From the NCBI RefSeq assembly GCF_003014575.1, contig NZ_PYGF01000016.1, forward strand, positions 1-64,000: DNA of 64,000 nt, read 5' to 3'. This DNA comes from Cecembia rubra (GTDB taxonomy: Bacteria > Bacteroidota > Bacteroidia > Cytophagales > Cyclobacteriaceae). Below, piece by piece: positions 42,639 to 50,757 of the stretch. Every line of letters starts with the position of its first letter. Within the stretch, counting starts at the first letter, position 1. Made by a program: the position numbers and the translations under genes. The notes beneath the pieces are model-generated. The model did not search any database. It was not told where the DNA came from and saw nothing but the letters and a program-made list of their open reading frames with translations.

Positions 42639-43400
42639 ATGAAAAACAAAAAGGTCCTAATTGCAGACGATAATGCCTTAAACAGGAGGGTGTTTCAAAA
42701 TATAATCAGTCAAGTTTATCAGTTTGATTTAGCAGAAAACGGTAAAGAAGTAATAGAAAAGCTTCAAAGCGACCATTTCGATGTGATTCTGCTAGATATT
42801 CAAATGCCACAACTTGATGGAATACATACATTAAAAGCCATCAAAGAAAGACAGCTCAGCAATGCTCCAATAGTAGCAGTTTCGGCATTTGCAGAAGACA
42901 AAGACAGAGAATACTTTCTATCAGCCGGATTTGATGATTTTATTTCCAAACCAATCAAACCAAAGCAACTGCTTGAAACTATCAACGACCTAATAAAAAA
43001 ATCTGATGCCTCCGAAGCTTATAGTAGCCAATCTATCAATCAATTGGGGGAAGCTGCCATAATTGACAACAACATTTTAATCAAACTATTGAAATTCAAT
43101 TCTATAGCCAACATAAAAGTGGTTTATGATGATTTCATTTCTGAAACAGAAAAACTATTGGATGAAATTGAATACTTGATCAAGTATGGTGATTTCCCAG
43201 GAATCGGTGAGAAGTTACATATTATCAAGGGAAACTCAGGAACTTTGGGTGCTATGCAATTGTATAATTTTTCCCAAACATTTGAAAGAAACATAAAATC
43301 AGGCAATTTTGACAATACTTTAAAAGATTATATATATTTGAAGACCTTATTTGAAACCTTTAAGGTGCAATATCATTCATCAGAATACCTTAATCCATGA
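42639..43400 (+). CDS. receiver-Hpt signalling protein
   Basis: 253 residues. N-terminal receiver with acidic residues in VLIADDNALNRR, phospho-acceptor Asp in DVILLDIQMPQLDG and Lys in DFISKPIKPKQLL. After a linker, a C-terminal Hpt domain with the phospho-accepting His in GEKLHIIKGNSGTLGAMQLY. The combination suggests a phosphorelay intermediate that takes a phosphate from a hybrid kinase and passes it on. It overlaps the following single-receiver gene by four bases, so the two probably form one relay. No kinase gene lies nearby. Confidence 0.9.
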   Translation: MKNKKVLIADDNALNRRVFQNIISQVYQFDLAENGKEVIEKLQSDHFDVILLDIQMPQLDGIHTLKAIKERQLSNAPIVAVSAFAEDKDREYFLSAGFDDFISKPIKPKQLLETINDLIKKSDASEAYSSQSINQLGEAAIIDNNILIKLLKFNSIANIKVVYDDFISETEKLLDEIEYLIKYGDFPGIGEKLHIIKGNSGTLGAMQLYNFSQTFERNIKSGNFDNTLKDYIYLKTLFETFKVQYHSSEYLNP

Positions 43401-43774
43401 CGCCAACGAGAAAAATATTGGTAGCTGAAGACAGTTCTGTAATCATCAATCTTACCAAAAACGTATTAATGTTTGAAAAATACCACATTACTGCGGTAAA
43501 AAACGGTAAGCAAGTTCTTGAAAAATTATCCAAGGAAGATTTTGATCTGATTCTGATGGATATTAATATGCCAATAATGGACGGCATTGAATGCACAACA
43601 GTGATACGTTCCCTCCCAGATAGTAAGAAATCAAAAATTCCAATTGTAGCCATTACAGGAAACTACAAAAATTATACAATGGACGATTTCAAAAAAGCTG
43701 GTCTTAATGATTATGTCCAAAAACCATTAGATTATGACCATTTATTGGCTACAGTTAAGAAATATTTGACCTAG
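43397..43774 (+). CDS. single-domain response regulator
   Basis: 125 residues, receiver only: ILVAEDSSVIINLTKNV, phospho-acceptor Asp in DLILMDINMPIMDG, Thr/Lys in VAITGNYKNYTMDDFKKAG and YVQKPLDYDHLL. It has no output domain, like CheY or Spo0F. Overlap with the receiver-Hpt gene implies joint expression and possible phosphotransfer between the two products. Confidence 0.92.
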   Translation: MTPTRKILVAEDSSVIINLTKNVLMFEKYHITAVKNGKQVLEKLSKEDFDLILMDINMPIMDGIECTTVIRSLPDSKKSKIPIVAITGNYKNYTMDDFKKAGLNDYVQKPLDYDHLLATVKKYLT

Positions 43775-43782
43775 GTTCTAAC

Positions 43783-44061
43783 ATGATTGTCAAGTACACC
43801 AAAAACTTTCTTGATAAGCTGGAAAATATATTTGCGGCTTCTGAGTATATTTTGAGGTACGAAAAGGGAAATTTCAAATCCGGCTATTGTGTTCTAAAGG
43901 AAAATAAAATTGTAATAATCAATAAATATTACACTCTGGACGGAAAGATCAATGCGCTATTGGATATCATCAAAGAGCTGGGTTTGAAACCTAATGATTT
44001 TGAAGACCAAAAAATACAGGCACTTCTGACTGAACTTCAGCAAACAGAACTTAAGCTTTGA
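43783..44061 (+). CDS. small hypothetical protein
   Basis: 92 residues: MIVKYTKNFLDKLENIFAAS, FKSGYCVLKENKIVIINKYY and a C-terminal helical part rich in Leu/Glu. Conserved position between a single-domain regulator and an MBL-fold hydrolase would fit the Bacteroidota group of uncharacterised ~90-residue proteins, but no function is known. Overlaps the next gene by four bases. Confidence 0.85.
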   Translation: MIVKYTKNFLDKLENIFAASEYILRYEKGNFKSGYCVLKENKIVIINKYYTLDGKINALLDIIKELGLKPNDFEDQKIQALLTELQQTELKL

Positions 44062-44822
44062 AAGTAACGTTTTTAGGCACGGGAACATCACAGGGCGTAC
44101 CGGTCATAGGCTGTGACTGTCTTGTTTGCAGTTCTTTGGATTTTAGAGATAAAAGAACAAGAAGTGCTATACACCTTGAGATAGATGGGAAAAGCCTGGT
44201 AGTAGATACCGGTCCCGATTTCCGCATCCAAATGTTGCGAGAAAAAATCAATAAACTGGATGCTGTGCTTTTTACTCACGAGCATAAAGACCATACTGCC
44301 GGATTGGATGATATCAGACCATATAATTTCTCCCAAAAAAAAGACATGCCTATATTTGGGTCAAGAAAGGTCCTAAACCAAATCAAAAGGGAATACTCTT
44401 ATATTTTTGATGAAGTTAAATACCCTGGTGTACCTTCTGTAGTTCCCAATGAAATTACAAACAATCCTTTTTCAGTTGAAGAAATTATTGTAACTCCTAT
44501 TGAGGTTATGCATTATCGACTTCCTGTATTTGGATTTAGATTCCAGGATTTCACTTATATTACTGATGCAAAACACATAGAAAGGAAAGAGATCGAAAAA
44601 ATCAAGGGCAGTAAGGTACTGGTTTTAAATGCCCTTCAAAAAAGCCATCATATTTCCCATTTGACTTTGAATGAGGCCATCCAGCTAACAGAAATCATCC
44701 AACCTAAGGTGGCATATTTTACCCATGTCAGTCATAAACTGGGTACACACCAGGAAATTGAAAAAGATCTCCCAGCTCACATCAGGCTGGCTTATGATGG
44801 ACTTAAGATCCATATCGACTAA
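44058..44822 (+). CDS. PhnP-like MBL-fold metallohydrolase
   Basis: 254 residues. Start codon is TTG inside TTGA, overlapping the previous stop. Begins MKVTFLGTGTSQGVPVIGCD with a CDCLVC Cys pair as in PhnP. Metal ligands are in FTHEHKDHTAGLDDIR, later DTGPDFR, TDAKHIER and YFTHVSHKLGTH. PhnP-like enzymes are Mn/Zn phosphodiesterases acting on cyclic phosphates. The exact substrate here is unknown. Its stop overlaps the start of the NFACT gene (TAATG). Confidence 0.9.
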   Translation: MKVTFLGTGTSQGVPVIGCDCLVCSSLDFRDKRTRSAIHLEIDGKSLVVDTGPDFRIQMLREKINKLDAVLFTHEHKDHTAGLDDIRPYNFSQKKDMPIFGSRKVLNQIKREYSYIFDEVKYPGVPSVVPNEITNNPFSVEEIIVTPIEVMHYRLPVFGFRFQDFTYITDAKHIERKEIEKIKGSKVLVLNALQKSHHISHLTLNEAIQLTEIIQPKVAYFTHVSHKLGTHQEIEKDLPAHIRLAYDGLKIHID

Positions 44823-46387
44823 TGCATTTCAATTATCATTTCCTTAGATTTTTGTGTCCTGAACTCGACAAAAGATTTCAGGGGATGCGCATCATTACTT
44901 GTTTTTCCCAAAACAAAGATGAACTTGTTATCGGATGTACTAAAATTGATAGTGAAATGTACATTAGAGCAAATCTCCTACCTGTTATTTCCTGCATTTC
45001 CTTTCCTTTAGAATTTAAGAGAAGCAAGAGAAATACAATTTCTCTTTTCCCGGTAATCATTGGTCAGGAAATAAAAGGCATCAAGGTATTTCAATTTGAA
45101 CGGGCCTTAAGAATCGATTTATTATCTGGAGATTGTTTGGTTTTCAAGCTTCATGGCACAAGAAGCAATGTCCTGTTCTATCCAAAAGATTCCCTTTTTC
45201 CTTCCATTTTATTCAGAAATGAATTGAAAGATGATTGGAACATAAACCTGCTCGAAATTGATGTACAATTAGATCTTAGTGTTGGGCACTTCCAAGCATT
45301 GGAAGGTAATGCTTCAAAATTTTTGCCTACTTTGGGAAAAATCCCAAGAGATTGGTTGAAAAACAAAGGGTATATTGAGGCTGATGTTCAGTCAAAATGG
45401 AGTTTAATGGAGGAATTGATGGATATGCTCAATGTTCCACATTATGCCATAATCAGAGAAGAGAAGGAATTTAATTTAACATTGCTTCCAGCTGAGAATC
45501 CAATTTTTGAAAGCTCTGACCCTGTAGAAGCATGTAATGAACTTTTTAGATACAGAGTTGTCATTCAGGCTTTTGAAAAGGAAAAAAACCAATGGCAAAA
45601 ATCTTTTGAGGAACAAAAGAAAAGAACCAAGGCCTATATTCAAAAAACAACAGAAAAACTTGAGGAACTGGAATCAGCAACTTCTCCGGGGCAGATTGCA
45701 GATATTATCATGGCCAATCTCCATCAGATAAGTAACGAGGTAGAGGAAATAGTTCTTTTTAACTTTTATACCAATAAGGATGAAATAATAAAGCTTAAAA
45801 GAGGTTTATCTCCTCAGAAAGTAGCAGAAAATCTTTACAGGAAATCCAAAAACAGAAAGAAAGAGCTGGACCAGCTTTATCAAAACCTTGAGGAAAAAGA
45901 AGAAATATTACTTCAATTGGAGGATTGGCTTGATGAACTTGCCAAGGTCAACAATTTCCGTGAATTGAAAGAATTTGTTAAATCAAAGCAGCTTCTTGAA
46001 AAACAAAAAGTAAAAGAAGAACAGGTTCCTTACAAAAGGTTTGAAGTTGAAGGCTTTGATGTACTTGTTGGAAAATCCGCAAAGGCCAATGATGAATTAC
46101 TTCGTCGGTATGCCTGGAAAGAAGATCTCTGGTTACATGCAAAGGACGTGTCAGGGTCCCATGTGCTGATCAAGTTCCGATCGGGTCTGAACTATCCAAA
46201 AACAGTTCTGGAAAGAGCTGCAGAGCTAGCTGCGTTTTACTCCAAATACAAGAATGAATCTTTGGCACCTGTCATCTATACCTCCGTAAAATTTGTAAGG
46301 AAAGTAAAAGGCACTCCTCCTGGTGCAGTTATGGTGGACAAAGAAAATGTTTTGCTAGTTACCCCAAAAGGTCCTACCAATGAATAA
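44822..46387 (+). CDS. NFACT-family ribosome quality control protein (RqcH-like)
   Basis: 521 residues. Bacterial RqcH/NFACT proteins bind stalled 50S-nascent chain complexes and recruit alanyl-tRNA for C-terminal tailing. Visible: NFACT-N like start (LRFLCPELDKRFQGMRIITC), a long coiled-coil middle (residues about 255-395 with KKRTKAYIQKTTEKLEELES), and the NFACT-R domain with DELLRRYAWKEDLWLHAKDV and GSHVLIKFRSGLNYPKTVLE, ending KVKGTPPGAVMVDKENVLLV. Cotranscribed with the PhnP-like gene. Confidence 0.9.
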   Translation: MHFNYHFLRFLCPELDKRFQGMRIITCFSQNKDELVIGCTKIDSEMYIRANLLPVISCISFPLEFKRSKRNTISLFPVIIGQEIKGIKVFQFERALRIDLLSGDCLVFKLHGTRSNVLFYPKDSLFPSILFRNELKDDWNINLLEIDVQLDLSVGHFQALEGNASKFLPTLGKIPRDWLKNKGYIEADVQSKWSLMEELMDMLNVPHYAIIREEKEFNLTLLPAENPIFESSDPVEACNELFRYRVVIQAFEKEKNQWQKSFEEQKKRTKAYIQKTTEKLEELESATSPGQIADIIMANLHQISNEVEEIVLFNFYTNKDEIIKLKRGLSPQKVAENLYRKSKNRKKELDQLYQNLEEKEEILLQLEDWLDELAKVNNFRELKEFVKSKQLLEKQKVKEEQVPYKRFEVEGFDVLVGKSAKANDELLRRYAWKEDLWLHAKDVSGSHVLIKFRSGLNYPKTVLERAAELAAFYSKYKNESLAPVIYTSVKFVRKVKGTPPGAVMVDKENVLLVTPKGPTNE

Positions 46388-46388
46388 A

Positions 46389-46425
46389 AAAAGCCAGGAT
46401 GAAAACCCTGGCATTTATTTTTAAC
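46389..46425. terminator. bidirectional terminator
   Basis: GCCAGG (46393-46398) and CCTGGC (46407-46412) with A-rich left and T-rich right flanks. It serves the convergent NFACT and pyk genes. Confidence 0.8.
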
Positions 46426-46434
46426 TTGATTTAA

Positions 46435-47865
46435 TTATTCGACTTCATGGATTTTAAGCATGTTGGTTCTTCCTTTTGCTTTCAAAGGCATACTTGCAGT
46501 ATTGATTATTATTTCCCCTGGCTTTACATATCCATCATTTTTTAATTGATTTTGGATATCCATAAAGGTAGCATCTGTGGAAACATTGCTTTCATAGAAG
46601 TATGTTCTAACTCCCCAAACCAAGCTCAGCTGGGTCATCAATTTCTTATTTCTGGTAAATACAAGCAAATTAGCCAAAGGTCTAAAGGAAGCTAGGCGTA
46701 GGGCTGTCATTCCGGAACTGGTAATTCCTATTAGCGCTTTAGCCTTAACGTTTCTAGAAAGCCTTGCAGCCATCAAAGTAAGATTCTTGCTGTAAAAATT
46801 CGGATCATCCTCTGGTATTTTGTAGAGGTGATGGAATACATCATGGTTGTTTTCAATGTAATTGATAATACTGCTCATTGCTTTAACGGCATTGATTGGA
46901 AACTGACCTGAAGCAGTTTCAGCAGAAAGCATCACAGCATCAGCGCCATCTAATACAGCTGTGGCAACGTCATTAGTTTCAGCCCTGGTTGGTCTTGGAT
47001 GGGTAGTCATTGACTCCAACATCTGGGTAGCAATGATTACAGGCTTGCAGCTTAATTTGCATTTGGCCACCATTTGTTTTTGCCATAATGGAACTGTCTC
47101 CATTGGAACTTCTACACCCAAATCACCACGGGCGACCATAATGGCATCTGTAGCCTCAATGATTTCATCAATATTCTTAAGTGCCTCGGGTTTTTCGATT
47201 TTGGCTACGATCTTACAATCCTTGCCTGATTTCTTGATCCTCTCTCTTAAGTCTTTGATATCGTCAGCAGTCCTGACAAAAGATAAAGCAATCCAGTCCA
47301 CATCTTGGGAAAGACCGAATTCCAGATCCTCTATATCTTTTTCAGTCAGAGAAGGGGCAGAAACTTTCGTATTGGGGAGATTGATGCCTTTTCTGGACTT
47401 CAAAACTCCACCGTGAATAACTACACAACGAACATTTTTCCCATCAGTGTTATTCACGGCCAACTCTATATTACCATCATCTATGAGAATTTTATCACCT
47501 GATTTGACATCATTGGGGAGGTTTTTGTAAACAGTACTGACGATTTCAGCATTTCCAATCAAAGGTTCATTGGTGATGGTGATTTTTTGACCAGGACTTA
47601 TCTGAACGCCTCCATTCTCGATCTCACCTACTCTTATTTTGGGACCTTGTAAATCCTGTAAAATCCCAATATTCAACCCTGTTTCTTTGTTTATTTTTCG
47701 GATGATGTTGATCACTTCTGCATGTCCATCATGACTTCCGTGGGAGAAATTCAATCTGAATACATTGGCTCCGGCATTTGCCAAGCTTAGCAAAGTATCA
47801 TAATTATTGGATGCGGGGCCTATTGTTGCTAAAATTTTTGTCTTGTTGTAAAGTGCAATACTCAT
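46435..47865 (-). CDS. pyk: pyruvate kinase
   Basis: 476 residues. Converts phosphoenolpyruvate and ADP to pyruvate and ATP. TKILATIGPASNNYDTLLSL at the start, NFSHGSHDGHAEVINIIRK, substrate site IVAKIEKPEALKNIDEIIEA, MVARGDLGVEVP, PVIIATQMLESMTTHPRPTR and AETNDVATAVLDGADAVML are diagnostic. A full C-terminal domain is present. Followed 12 bases upstream-side by the IPExxxVDY gene, which precedes it in the transcript. Confidence 0.97.
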   Translation of the reverse strand: MSIALYNKTKILATIGPASNNYDTLLSLANAGANVFRLNFSHGSHDGHAEVINIIRKINKETGLNIGILQDLQGPKIRVGEIENGGVQISPGQKITITNEPLIGNAEIVSTVYKNLPNDVKSGDKILIDDGNIELAVNNTDGKNVRCVVIHGGVLKSRKGINLPNTKVSAPSLTEKDIEDLEFGLSQDVDWIALSFVRTADDIKDLRERIKKSGKDCKIVAKIEKPEALKNIDEIIEATDAIMVARGDLGVEVPMETVPLWQKQMVAKCKLSCKPVIIATQMLESMTTHPRPTRAETNDVATAVLDGADAVMLSAETASGQFPINAVKAMSSIINYIENNHDVFHHLYKIPEDDPNFYSKNLTLMAARLSRNVKAKALIGITSSGMTALRLASFRPLANLLVFTRNKKLMTQLSLVWGVRTYFYESNVSTDATFMDIQNQLKNDGYVKPGEIIINTASMPLKAKGRTNMLKIHEVE

Positions 47866-47877
47866 TGAATAATTGTG

Positions 47878-48306
47878 TTAATAGGTTAGTAGATTTTCCT
47901 TTGATTTTAATTTAGAGACGTCAAGTTTGATTACGTTTTGGATATATCTCACCTCACTTAGGCGCTCAATATACGTATTTAAATTCAATTCGAAGGTCAT
48001 ATCCTGAATTAGCATAAAGTAGTCCACCATCTTTAACTCGGGTATCAAATACAAGGTTTGCCTACTTTCGAGTAGTGATCTGTTTTTTAATAATTGGGTA
48101 TAACCATGCTCCTTTTCTTCCAAAAACTGGGCAATTTTCATTTGTGGCTGATTAAGAAAATCCGGTTCAAAGTCACATACCCTGACCAATTTCAACCCTA
48201 ATGTATTATTGATCACCCATGCCATTTTATAATCTTTGATAGGGGCCACCAATCCAAGGAGTTCAAATTCATATTCGGGTTCAACTAGTAACTTTGTTTT
48301 CTTCAT
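47878..48306 (-). CDS. IPExxxVDY family protein
   Basis: 142 residues of a Bacteroidota-specific family named for the motif seen here as LIPELKMVDYF. N-terminal KTKLLVEPEYEFELLGLVAP and the acidic middle match the family. Function unknown. Transcribed ahead of pyk (12-base gap), an arrangement common in the phylum, and divergent from acpP. Confidence 0.92.
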   Translation of the reverse strand: MKKTKLLVEPEYEFELLGLVAPIKDYKMAWVINNTLGLKLVRVCDFEPDFLNQPQMKIAQFLEEKEHGYTQLLKNRSLLESRQTLYLIPELKMVDYFMLIQDMTFELNLNTYIERLSEVRYIQNVIKLDVSKLKSKENLLTY

Positions 48307-48459
48307 TAAAAGGAAGAATTAATGCGAAACAAAGTTAGAAATATTCCTCCAAGTTCAGCCTGCTTTGGGCAGTTCTTGAATTTAGTTAGGTTATTTTTTT
48401 GGCAAAAAGCCATTAAATATATTTCTTTGCGGAGTGTTTAAATTTAAACTGATCAAAAA

Positions 48460-48696
48460 ATGTCTGAAATTGCACAAAAAGTAAAAGCCATTATCGTTGA
48501 TAAGTTGGGCGTAGAAGAATCTGAAGTTACTCCTGAGGCTAGCTTCACTAATGATCTTGGTGCTGACTCTCTGGATACAGTAGAGCTCATCATGGAATTC
48601 GAAAAAGAATTCAATATCTCTATTCCGGATGATCAAGCTGAGCAAATCGGCACTGTTGGTCAGGCTATCAGCTATCTGGAAGCTAACGTAAAATAA
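48460..48696 (+). CDS. acpP: acyl carrier protein
   Basis: 78 residues. Carries growing fatty acyl chains on a phosphopantetheine arm attached to Ser in [12 protein letters not shown]. Acidic, four-helix ACP sequence with [20 protein letters not shown] at the start. Followed 22 bases later by fabF and then rnc, the usual order in many bacteria. Its own promoter lies in the 150-bp region divergent from the IPExxxVDY gene. Confidence 0.98.
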   Translation: MSEIAQKVKAIIVDKLGVEESEVTPEASFTNDLGADSLDTVELIMEFEKEFNISIPDDQAEQIGTVGQAISYLEANVK

Positions 48697-48717
48697 ATAA
48701 TCACTTAAAATTCATTT

Positions 48718-49971
48718 ATGAATTTAAGAAGAGTTGTAGTAACAGGTTTAGGTGCCCTTACGCCAATTGGCAATACCGTTGAAGATTATTGGAACGGTTT
48801 GGCAAATGGCGTAAGCGGCGCTGCGCCTATTACTAGATTCGATGCCTCAAAATTCAAAACCCAATTTGCTTGTGAGGTCAAAGGTCTAGATATCGATCAG
48901 CACATCGACAGAAAAGAAGCCAGAAAAATGGACCTTTTCACCCAGATGGGTTTGGTCGTTGCGGATCAGGCTATACTGGATGCAGGTCTTGACCTGGAGA
49001 AGTCCAATCTCAACAGGATTGGGGTGATCATGGGGTCGGGAATTGGTGGACTGAAATCATTCCAGGACGAAGTCACAGACTTCGCCAAAGGAGATGGAAC
49101 ACCAAGATTTAATCCTTTTTTCATTCCTAAAATGATCGCCGATATCTGTGCAGGGTTCATTTCCATCAAATATGGATTTAAAGGACCTAACTTTGTCACA
49201 GTATCCGCTTGTGCTTCTGGAACAAATGCGATCATTGATGCTTTCAATTATATCAGGCTGGGTAAAGCAGATATTTTTGTAACCGGTGGGACTGAAGCCA
49301 CTGTCACCGAAGCAGGTGTTGGAGGATTCAATGCCCTGAAGGCACTATCACAAAGAAACGATTCTCCACAAACAGCCTCTAGGCCATTTGATAAAGACAG
49401 AGATGGATTTGTACTTGGCGAAGGAGCTGGTTGTTTGATTTTGGAAGAATACGAGCATGCCAAAGCACGCGGTGCAAAAATTTATGCTGAAATGGTCGGA
49501 GGCGGCATGTCTGCTGATGCTTACCACCTGACTGCCCCACATCCAGACGGAGAAGGTGCAGGAAATGTTATGAAAAATGCACTTGAGGATGCAGGATTGA
49601 GACCTGAGGATATAGATTATATCAACGTTCACGGTACTTCCACACCGTTGGGAGATATCAGTGAGATCAAAGCAATCCAAAAAGTCTTTGGAGAACATGC
49701 GTACAATCTGAACATCAGTAGTACCAAGTCCATGACAGGGCACTTGTTAGGTGCTGCCGGAGCCATTGAGGCCATTGCCTCTATACTGGCAATTAAAAAC
49801 GGTATCGTACCTCCTACAATAAACCACTTCACTGATGATGAAGATTTTGATAGCAGATTGAATCTGACTTTCAATAAAGCTCAGAAAAGAGAAATCAATG
49901 CTGCATTAAGTAATACTTTTGGATTTGGCGGTCATAACGCTTCCGTCATTTTCAAAAAAATCAGCCAGTAA
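48718..49971 (+). CDS. fabF: beta-ketoacyl-ACP synthase II
   Basis: 417 residues. Elongates acyl-ACP with malonyl-ACP. The Cys-His-His triad is present: Cys in VSACASGTNAIIDAF, His in NVHGTSTPLGDISE and His in SMTGHLLGAAGAIEAIASIL. GFVLGEGAGCLILEEYEHAK and SNTFGFGGHNASVIF are typical. Directly downstream of acpP. Confidence 0.97.
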   Translation: MNLRRVVVTGLGALTPIGNTVEDYWNGLANGVSGAAPITRFDASKFKTQFACEVKGLDIDQHIDRKEARKMDLFTQMGLVVADQAILDAGLDLEKSNLNRIGVIMGSGIGGLKSFQDEVTDFAKGDGTPRFNPFFIPKMIADICAGFISIKYGFKGPNFVTVSACASGTNAIIDAFNYIRLGKADIFVTGGTEATVTEAGVGGFNALKALSQRNDSPQTASRPFDKDRDGFVLGEGAGCLILEEYEHAKARGAKIYAEMVGGGMSADAYHLTAPHPDGEGAGNVMKNALEDAGLRPEDIDYINVHGTSTPLGDISEIKAIQKVFGEHAYNLNISSTKSMTGHLLGAAGAIEAIASILAIKNGIVPPTINHFTDDEDFDSRLNLTFNKAQKREINAALSNTFGFGGHNASVIFKKISQ

Positions 49972-49972
49972 A

Positions 49973-50713
49973 TTGAGACTGTCCAGATTACTCAGATTAC
50001 AGTCAGTATTTTATAATCAATCTGAAAAAAGGCTTGCTTCTGCCATAAAACATATGGTCGGGAGCAAGCCTTTTAACTTATCCCTTTATAAGCTTGCTCT
50101 GAAGCACACCTCAGTAGCAGAAGACACAGTCAATGGACTTAAGATCTCCAATGAAAGACTGGAGTATTTGGGCGATGCAATTTTAGGGGCCGTGGTAGCA
50201 GAGTTTCTTTTTAACAAATTCCCATTTAGGGATGAGGGTTTTTTGACCGAAACCAGATCAAGGATGGTCAACCGAGAAGCTTTAAACCAGATTGCCATCA
50301 AAATTGGCCTTTCAAAAATCATAGAGAAAGAATTTAAAGGAAAAAATCTAAGTGCACATAAATCTATCTATGGTGACACTTTGGAGGCAATAGTAGGTGC
50401 CGTCTACTTGGATAGAGGATATGATTTTTGCAAAAAATTTATCCTGAAGCGTATTATTATTCACTTTGATGTGGACGGAATCATCACTACGACTTCCAAC
50501 TTCAAAAGTAAAATCATTGAATGGTCACAGAAGGAAAACAAAGATGTTGACTTTCAGACCCTTTCAGTTTCGGGAAACCCGCGTTTTAAGGAATTTCATG
50601 TTCATTTGTTGGTAGAGGGGGAAGTTATCGCTGAAGGCAAAGGATCTACCAAAAAGAAAGCTGAACAGGATGCCTCTAAAAATGCCTGTGAGATACTTAA
50701 ATTAGATATCTAG
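49973..50713 (+). CDS. rnc: ribonuclease III
   Basis: 246 residues from a TTG at 49973, one base after the fabF stop. No ATG exists upstream of the catalytic domain, and the codons before TTG overlap fabF. Catalytic signature ERLEYLGDAILGAVVAEFLF, then FPFRDEGFLTETRSRMVNRE and IYGDTLEAIVGAVYLDRGYD (second acidic cluster). A C-terminal double-stranded RNA-binding domain ends GEVIAEGKGSTKKKAEQDAS. Cleaves dsRNA in rRNA and mRNA processing. Cotranscribed with fabF. Confidence 0.94.
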   Translation: MRLSRLLRLQSVFYNQSEKRLASAIKHMVGSKPFNLSLYKLALKHTSVAEDTVNGLKISNERLEYLGDAILGAVVAEFLFNKFPFRDEGFLTETRSRMVNREALNQIAIKIGLSKIIEKEFKGKNLSAHKSIYGDTLEAIVGAVYLDRGYDFCKKFILKRIIIHFDVDGIITTTSNFKSKIIEWSQKENKDVDFQTLSVSGNPRFKEFHVHLLVEGEVIAEGKGSTKKKAEQDASKNACEILKLDI

Positions 50714-50757
50714 AACAGTATCTTTGGTTTTAATGTTTTGTTGTTTTAACAAATAAT

